DNA of 11,727 bases. Source: Anaerolineaceae bacterium (GTDB lineage Bacteria > Chloroflexota > Anaerolineae > Anaerolineales > Anaerolineaceae). Location of the stretch: contig DAIEPS010000040.1 in NCBI GenBank assembly GCA_027348305.1, positions 1 to 11,727 on the forward strand. The letters run 5' to 3'. The number at the start of each line of letters is the position of its first letter. Within the stretch, counting starts at the first letter, position 1. The translations under genes and the position numbers were made by a program. A model generated the notes under the pieces. The model was not told the origin of the DNA, made no database searches, and saw nothing but the letters and a program-made list of their open reading frames with translations. This document shows, in pieces, positions 7,346-11,727 of the stretch.

Positions 7346-8455
7346 ATGGCATCACAACAGCGCATCGTTATAAAAATTGGCACTTCCACCCTTACCGCAG
7401 GCAGCAAAAAGCTGAACCCGGCCCAGATGGTGGATCTTGCCCGTCAATGCGCTGCATTGCACGCGCAAAAGATACAGGTGGTGCTGGTTTCCTCCGGTGC
7501 CATGGCAGCCGGTCGTGAAGAATTGGGATACCCAACCCTGCCCAAAGGCGTACCTGCCAAACAGATGCTTGCAGCCGTAGGGCAGCCTCGTTTGATGGCC
7601 ATGTACGAACAGTATTTCGAAATTTATAAGGTGCATGTTGCCCAGGTGTTGCTTACCCGCGCCGACCTGGCTGACCGCCACGGCTATCTCAACGCCCGCG
7701 CCACGCTTGAAGCTCTTCTCGACCAGGGCATTATTCCCATTGTGAATGAGAATGACACCATCGCCACGGAAGAGATCCGCATCGGCGACAACGATAACCT
7801 CTCTGCGCAGGTCGCCAACCTGATCGAAGCGGACTTGTTGATCTTGCTCACCGACCAGGATGGACTTTACACCTCTGATCCGCGTTCGAACAAGAACGCG
7901 AAGTTGATCACTGAGGTCGGGCCGGAACCGTTTACCAAAGTGTTATGGCAGGCGGCAGGCGGCAGTGAAAGCGGATTGGGGACCGGCGGTATGATGACCA
8001 AACTTCAGGCAGCCGACCTGGCGCGGCACGGCGGCACGGCGGTGATCATCGCTCGTGGCTCCATTGATAACATTTTGCTGCGTTTGACAAACGGTGAGGC
8101 CTCCGGCACCAGGTTGCTTCCTGTGGTGAATAAACTGGAAGGGCGTAAGCGTCGCATCCTCTCTGGAAGCCATACCAAGTGTGAGATCGTGGTCGACTCG
8201 GGTGCTGTGCAGGCGCTTTCGCGAGGTGGTTCGCTCCTTCCGGCCGGGGTCACGCTTATCACAGGCAATTTTGAGCGAGGAGACGCGGTTAAAGTGGTCA
8301 CCTCGGATAAGAAACCGGTGGCAGTGGGATTGACCAATTATGGCACAGCCGACTTGCAAAAACTTTGCGGCAAACAATCCACAGAGATCGAATCTGTGTT
8401 GGGTTTTACTTTCGGCGAAGAAGTTATTCATCGTGATCACATGGTGTTGCTATGA
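7346..8455 (+). CDS. proB: Glutamate 5-kinase
   Basis: The enzyme phosphorylates glutamate to gamma-glutamyl phosphate with ATP, the committed step of proline synthesis in the cytoplasm. At 369 residues it is almost the same length as E. coli ProB and has both expected domains. The amino-acid kinase domain spans about 7-260: Lys10 in VIKIGTSTL, VSSGAMAAG (48-56), VNENDTIATEEIRIGDNDN (133-151) and the nucleotide-site GTGGMMTKLQAA (212-223). A C-terminal PUA domain spans about 278-355. Feedback inhibition by proline is usual for the family. The ATG at 7346 has GAGG eight bases upstream. Its stop overlaps the proA start, so the two form an operon. No proC lies in the window. Confidence 0.97.
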   Translation: MASQQRIVIKIGTSTLTAGSKKLNPAQMVDLARQCAALHAQKIQVVLVSSGAMAAGREELGYPTLPKGVPAKQMLAAVGQPRLMAMYEQYFEIYKVHVAQVLLTRADLADRHGYLNARATLEALLDQGIIPIVNENDTIATEEIRIGDNDNLSAQVANLIEADLLILLTDQDGLYTSDPRSNKNAKLITEVGPEPFTKVLWQAAGGSESGLGTGGMMTKLQAADLARHGGTAVIIARGSIDNILLRLTNGEASGTRLLPVVNKLEGRKRRILSGSHTKCEIVVDSGAVQALSRGGSLLPAGVTLITGNFERGDAVKVVTSDKKPVAVGLTNYGTADLQKLCGKQSTEIESVLGFTFGEEVIHRDHMVLL

Positions 8456-9723
8456 CAGACCAAATTTCCACCGGCATGCTTTTACTCGGCGAACAAGCCA
8501 AAGAGGCTTCAAGTAAACTGGCTCATGTGAGCACTGCACAAAAGAATGCCGCACTTGAGAAGATAGCCCAACAGATCGAAAAAGAAACGCCTGAAATTTT
8601 AGCCGCCAACGCCGTGGATCATGACGAAGCACATAATGCCGGTCTGAGTGAAGCCATGCTGGACAGGCTTTTGCTTAACGAGAAACGGATGCAGACCATT
8701 GTGGCTGACTTGCGCAGCGTGATCAACCTGCCAGATCCGGTGGGAGAGCATTTTGACGAACAAACCATGCCCAACGGGCTGAAGATGCACAAGCAGCGCG
8801 TGCCCATGGGGGTGCTTGGGGTGATCTATGAATCACGCCCCAACGTGACCGTGGATGTGGCCGGGCTCGCATTGAAATCTGGTAATTGCGTGATCATGCG
8901 CGGCGGCAAAGAAACCCTGCGCTCCAATATCGCCTTTATAGGCGCCATTCAGCGCGGCTTGCAGGGGTCCGGGATCCCCGCCGATGCTATCCAGCTCATT
9001 GCGGATACAGACCGCGCGCTGGTGCTTGAACTGCTGCACATGGATCGTTATGTGGATATGATCATCCCGCGCGGCGGAGCAGGGCTGCACGACTTCTGCC
9101 GCCAGAACAGCCGAATTCCGGTGATCACCGGCGGCATCGGAATCTGCCACCTGTTTGTGGATGAAAGCGCCGACCTCGATAAATCCATCGAAGTCATTCG
9201 CAACGCCAAGATCCAGCGGCCATCCGTGTGTAACGCATTGGATACAGCCCTGGTGCATCACAGCGTGGATGTGGAACTGCTGCCCCGGCTGGTCAGGCGC
9301 CTGGGCGAAGACGGCGTGACTTTCCGTGCAGATGAAACGGCCTTTGCGTTGCTCAAAGGTGAAGAAGGGGTCAAACTTGCCGGAGCACAGGATTTTGATA
9401 CCGAGTGGCTATCACTGGTGCTTGGCTTGAAAGTGGTCAACACCCTGGATGAAGCCATTGAGCATATTGCACAGCATTCCACCGCCCATTCGGATGGCAT
9501 TTTGACTGAAGATCGCGCCAATGCAGCCAGATTCTTGGAAATGGTGGATTCCGCGGCGGTATATGTCAATGCCTCAACACGCTTTACCGATGGCTCGCAA
9601 ATGGGCCTGGGCGCAGAGATCGCCATTTCAACCCAGCGCATGCACGCCCGCGGACCGATGGGGCTGCGCGAACTAACCACTTTTAAATGGGTGGTGCAGG
9701 GCGATTATCACGTAAGACCATAA
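8452..9723 (+). CDS. proA: Gamma-glutamyl phosphate reductase
   Basis: The enzyme uses NADPH to reduce the unstable gamma-glutamyl phosphate made by ProB to glutamate-5-semialdehyde, which cyclises to pyrroline-5-carboxylate. The 423-residue protein is of normal length and belongs to the aldehyde dehydrogenase superfamily. Visible landmarks are VLGVIYESRPNVTVD (121-135), the catalytic Cys260 in RPSVCNALDT, and the C-terminal signature STQRMHARGPMGLRELTT (393-410). The start ATG at 8452 overlaps the proB stop as ATGA, which implies translational coupling and helps keep the two enzymes equimolar for channelling the labile intermediate. The gene ends one base from the convergent arfB stop, leaving no space for a separate intergenic terminator. 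Confidence 0.97.
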   Translation: MTDQISTGMLLLGEQAKEASSKLAHVSTAQKNAALEKIAQQIEKETPEILAANAVDHDEAHNAGLSEAMLDRLLLNEKRMQTIVADLRSVINLPDPVGEHFDEQTMPNGLKMHKQRVPMGVLGVIYESRPNVTVDVAGLALKSGNCVIMRGGKETLRSNIAFIGAIQRGLQGSGIPADAIQLIADTDRALVLELLHMDRYVDMIIPRGGAGLHDFCRQNSRIPVITGGIGICHLFVDESADLDKSIEVIRNAKIQRPSVCNALDTALVHHSVDVELLPRLVRRLGEDGVTFRADETAFALLKGEEGVKLAGAQDFDTEWLSLVLGLKVVNTLDEAIEHIAQHSTAHSDGILTEDRANAARFLEMVDSAAVYVNASTRFTDGSQMGLGAEIAISTQRMHARGPMGLRELTTFKWVVQGDYHVRP

Positions 9724-9724
9724 A

Positions 9725-10150
9725 TTATTCCAGATCGGATGGATGAATGCGGCGGGCCTGTTTGGTCTCGCCGCGTTTTTTCTTGGAGTCCACGCGTTCC
9801 GCTTTGGCGCTCAGGCTGGGGCGTGTAGCGCGCCTGTTTTTGGGTTCGACGGCGGCTTTCTGGATCAGCGCGGTCAGGCGAAGCAGGGCATCCGCACGGT
9901 TTTGTTCTTGGGTGCGGTAGCGTTTGGCTTCGATCACCAACACCCCCTCATCCGTCATGCGACTGCCTGCCAGCTTGGCCAGGCGGGCTTTGACGGGGTC
10001 CGGCAATGAAGCGGATTGGCGCACATCAAAACGCAGTTGGCAGGCGGTGGCAACCTTGTTCACATTCTGTCCGCCCGGGCCGGCTGAACGGATAAAATCG
10101 AAATGTAATTCTTCATCTTCGAGATGAATGTGCGGGGTAATTTCAAGCAT
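9725..10150 (-). CDS. arfB: Peptidyl-tRNA hydrolase ArfB, ribosome rescue factor
   Basis: ArfB (YaeJ) enters stalled ribosomes that lack a codon in the A site and hydrolyses peptidyl-tRNA, backing up trans-translation. The 141-residue protein has the release-factor-like domain with the catalytic GGQ at 26-28 (RSAGPGGQNVNKVATACQLRFD). Also visible are EAKRYRTQEQNR (74-85) and a Lys/Arg-rich tail (about 104-134) of the kind that enters the mRNA channel. The length matches E. coli ArfB (140). The preferred start is 10150 (MLEITPHIHLED). An in-frame ATG at 10174 would add eight Cys-rich residues (MCHCYTCL) that have no counterpart in E. coli ArfB, and it lies upstream of the -10 box. No Shine-Dalgarno sequence precedes 10150, which fits a leaderless mRNA. 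Confidence 0.94.
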   Translation of the reverse strand: MLEITPHIHLEDEELHFDFIRSAGPGGQNVNKVATACQLRFDVRQSASLPDPVKARLAKLAGSRMTDEGVLVIEAKRYRTQEQNRADALLRLTALIQKAAVEPKNRRATRPSLSAKAERVDSKKKRGETKQARRIHPSDLE

Positions 10151-10156
10151 GAGACA

Positions 10157-10165
10157 AGTATAACA
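10157..10165 (-). promoter_or_regulatory. Extended -10 promoter of arfB, predicted leaderless
   Basis: On the minus strand TGT followed by TATACT (hexamer at 10157-10162, TG at 10164-10165) is an extended -10 ending six bases before the ATG at 10150 (TGTCTC). No good -35 is visible in the AT-rich sequence upstream. Transcription should start at the A of the ATG. Confidence 0.6.
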
Positions 10166-10187
10166 GTGACACATATTTTTAAAAGAC

Positions 10188-10216
10188 TTGATTTAACACT
10201 ATTAATAGTGTACACT
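10188..10216 (+). promoter_or_regulatory. Candidate promoter of the toxin-antitoxin operon
   Basis: TTGATT (10188-10193) and TACACT (10211-10216) are separated by 17 bases. The -10 spans the junction of the two palindromes and the spacer contains the first one, so repressor bound there would block RNA polymerase. A TATAGT at 10220-10225 is an alternative -10, but its start site would fall on the ribosome binding site. Confidence 0.45.
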
Positions 10217-10228
10217 AAATATAGTGTA
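10196..10228. repeat. Twin palindromic operator of the toxin-antitoxin operon
   Basis: A perfect 16-base palindrome, ACACTATTAATAGTGT (10196-10211), is followed without a gap by a second 16-base near-palindrome, ACACTAAATATAGTGT (10212-10227). All four half-sites share ACACTA or its complement TAGTGT. The centres are 16 bases apart, about one and a half helical turns. Tandem palindromes over the promoter are typical binding sites for RHH antitoxins acting as autorepressors, alone or with their toxin. Confidence 0.75.
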
Positions 10229-10241
10229 TAAGGAGTTGAAA

Positions 10242-10463
10242 ATGTTAAAAAATATCACTTTAAGCGCTGAAGAGGTCGTCATCGAGCGGGCGCGCCAACG
10301 TGCGGAGCAAAACAACACCACTTTGAATTCAGAATTCAGGCGCTGGCTTGACCAATATGTGGACGTTCCCCAAAATTTAGAGGAACTTACTGAGTTTATG
10401 AAGCAGTTTGACTATGTAAAGGTTGGTAGAAAATTCTCTCGGGAAGAATTAAATGAACGATAA
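10242..10463 (+). CDS. VapB-like ribbon-helix-helix antitoxin
   Basis: The 73-residue protein has an N-terminal ribbon-helix-helix DNA-binding pattern: the strand NITLSAEEV (4-12), then two helices through LDQYV (36-40). The acidic and charged C-terminus ends in VGRKFSREELNER (61-73), the type of tail that binds and neutralises a PIN toxin. It should repress its own operon through the twin palindromes upstream and block the toxin by direct contact. The ATG at 10242 is chosen because AGGAG (10231-10235) lies six bases upstream; a GTG at 10224 would extend it through the ribosome binding site. The last 11 bases overlap the toxin gene. The sequence is markedly more AT-rich than flanking genes. 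Confidence 0.88.
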   Translation: MLKNITLSAEEVVIERARQRAEQNNTTLNSEFRRWLDQYVDVPQNLEELTEFMKQFDYVKVGRKFSREELNER

Positions 10464-10878
10464 ATTTTTTATCGACACAAATATAGTAATTTATAGTGTT
10501 GACAACGAGGAAATGATAAAAAAAACGCGTTCACTTGCTTTGGTCAGTGACTCGATAATGACTGGAATGGGAATCATTAGTTGGCAGGTAGTGCAGGAAT
10601 TTCTAAATGTTGCTTCTCGAAAATTTGATACAGTTTTTAAACCTAATGACTTGAGTGAGTATGTGAAGAAAATTTTAAATCCCCTTTGCCAGGTCTATCC
10701 TGATATAAACTTGTATCAAGATGCACTTAGAATTGTGCAATCCACCCATTATGGATTCTATGATTCACTCATTATTTCAAGTGCCATAAAAGGGGGATGC
10801 ACCATTCTCTATTCAGAAGATTTTCAAACTGGACAAGTAATCAACGGGTTAAGGATAGTAAACCCGTTCATTGATTAA
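10453..10878 (+). CDS. PIN-domain ribonuclease toxin (VapC family)
   Basis: The 141-residue protein is a complete PIN domain of normal length. The four expected acidic metal ligands are present: Asp8 in FFIDTNIVIY, Glu49 in WQVVQEFLNV, Asp104 in YGFYDSLIISSA, and Asp123 in ILYSEDFQTGQ. Such toxins are Mg-dependent endoribonucleases that cut tRNA, rRNA or mRNA and stop growth when the antitoxin is degraded; the RNA target here is unknown. The start overlaps the antitoxin gene by 11 bases (ATGAACGATAA), the usual translationally coupled arrangement. No frameshift or catalytic loss is seen, so the toxin should be active. The gene is AT-rich relative to proA, arfB and the epimerase gene, suggesting horizontal acquisition. 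Confidence 0.92.
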   Translation: MNDKFFIDTNIVIYSVDNEEMIKKTRSLALVSDSIMTGMGIISWQVVQEFLNVASRKFDTVFKPNDLSEYVKKILNPLCQVYPDINLYQDALRIVQSTHYGFYDSLIISSAIKGGCTILYSEDFQTGQVINGLRIVNPFID

Positions 10879-10925
10879 TTATCTCTGTTAATACAAAAAA
10901 TCACTTTTCTAAACTGGAGACGGCC

Positions 10926-11727
10926 ATGAAGGTATTGTTTATCGGCGGCACGGGCATTATCAGTACAGCATGTGCGACGCGGGCAATTGAAAAAGGGATT
11001 GATCTGACACTCCTCAACCGCGGAAAGTCCTCGCGGCCTACAGCGGAAGACGCCAGCATCATTACCGCGGATATCCATGATCCGGCATCCGTGCGCACGG
11101 CGCTGGCGGGCAAGGATTTTGATGTGGTGGTGGATTGGATCGCCTACACCCCCCAGGATGTGCAAAAAGATATTGACCTTTTCAGCGGCAAGACCGGTCA
11201 GTTCGTGTTTATCAGTTCAGCCTCGGCCTATCAAACCCCGGCGGCCAACCTGCCCATTCGTGAATCAACCCCGCTTGAGAACCCGTTCTGGGAATATTCA
11301 CGCAACAAGATCGCCTGCGAAGAACTGCTGGTGGCAGAGTACCGCAAAAACAAATTCCCATTCACCATTGTGCGCCCATCTCACACTTATGACCGAACCA
11401 GTGTACCGGTAGAAGGCGGCTACGGCGTGATCGACCGCATGCTTAAAGGCAAACCCGTGATCGTCCATGGCGACGGCACCTCCATCTGGACGCTGACTCA
11501 CAACACCGATTTTGCCAAAGGATTTGTGGGGCTTTTGGGTAATTCACGCGCCAGGGGAGAGATATTCCATATCACTTCGGATGAATGGCTCACCTGGAAC
11601 CAAATTTATCAATTATTGGGTGAAGCTGCCGGGGTGACTCCTGAATTGGTGCATATTCCCTCTGAATTACTAGCGGCATACGACAAGAATATTGGCGCAG
11701 GTCTGTTAGGTGATAAGGCTAGATCGG
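10926..11727 (+). CDS. NAD-dependent epimerase/dehydratase-like SDR (3' end outside window)
   Basis: The frame is open from the ATG at 10926 to the window edge (267 residues), so the C-terminus is missing. The N-terminal Rossmann motif is VLFIGGTGIIS (3-13), a Ser variant of GxxGxxG that is common in CSP41-like and related SDRs. FVFISSASAY (93-102) supplies the catalytic Ser region, and YSRNK (124-128) gives the YxxxK catalytic Tyr and Lys. IVRPSHTYD (148-156) and HGDGTSIWTLTHNTDFA (181-197) also fit extended SDR enzymes acting on nucleotide sugars or related substrates. The substrate is not identifiable, and some CSP41-like members have roles other than sugar epimerisation. The start has GGAGA (10916-10920) five bases upstream. 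It lies 47 bases after the toxin gene; no clear promoter or terminator is visible between them. The return to GC-rich codon use marks the end of the AT-rich patch. Confidence 0.85.
   Translation, partial: MKVLFIGGTGIISTACATRAIEKGIDLTLLNRGKSSRPTAEDASIITADIHDPASVRTALAGKDFDVVVDWIAYTPQDVQKDIDLFSGKTGQFVFISSASAYQTPAANLPIRESTPLENPFWEYSRNKIACEELLVAEYRKNKFPFTIVRPSHTYDRTSVPVEGGYGVIDRMLKGKPVIVHGDGTSIWTLTHNTDFAKGFVGLLGNSRARGEIFHITSDEWLTWNQIYQLLGEAAGVTPELVHIPSELLAAYDKNIGAGLLGDKARS

Noticed and set aside
7943..8440. 165-residue minus-strand open frame opposite proB
   Set aside because: It is antisense to a well-conserved gene and has no recognisable protein pattern.
1..11727. Search for CRISPR arrays, tRNA genes, insertion sequences and phage genes
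   Set aside because: No regularly spaced repeats, cloverleaf-like segments, transposase or integrase motifs were seen by reading. A computed scan could still detect short or degenerate elements.

Overview
The window looks like chromosomal DNA of moderate-to-high GC content from a free-living bacterium. An Anaerolineae-type Chloroflexota is my best guess, based on the gene mix: large GT-C membrane glycosyltransferases, a MoeZ-type E1 enzyme fused to a rhodanese, a YghO-like acyltransferase and an atypical SDR. No rRNA or marker gene is present, so the phylum is an inference. No complete phage, insertion sequence, CRISPR array, tRNA or rRNA was seen. Eleven protein genes are supported, and the first and last run off the window.

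Layout. A minus-strand block holds a YghO-like GNAT acyltransferase (cut by the left edge) and a MoeB/MoeZ-type adenylyltransferase-rhodanese upstream of it. Divergent from these, two overlapping GT-C-type membrane protein genes form an operon. They converge on a minus-strand nitroreductase-family gene, which is itself divergent from an EamA-family exporter. Next comes proB-proA with a 4-base ATGA overlap, giving the first two steps of proline synthesis from glutamate. This pair converges on arfB (ribosome rescue), with one base between the stop codons. An AT-rich RHH antitoxin / PIN toxin pair follows, and then an NAD-dependent epimerase-like gene that is cut by the right edge.

Two patterns stand out. 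First, four genes (moeZ-like, the first GT-C gene, the EamA gene and arfB) have a good -10 hexamer ending only 6-7 bases before the preferred ATG and have no Shine-Dalgarno sequence. Their mRNAs are therefore predicted to be leaderless. Other genes here (acyltransferase, nitroreductase, proB, antitoxin, epimerase) have normal leaders with purine-rich ribosome binding sites. Second, the toxin-antitoxin pair is preceded by two abutting 16-base palindromes that overlap its predicted promoter, as expected for an autoregulated operon. Its base composition differs from its neighbours, which suggests acquisition by transfer. I found no convincing wholly new multi-gene system. The most useful leads are the leaderless-promoter set, the operator architecture and the poorly characterised second GT-C protein.
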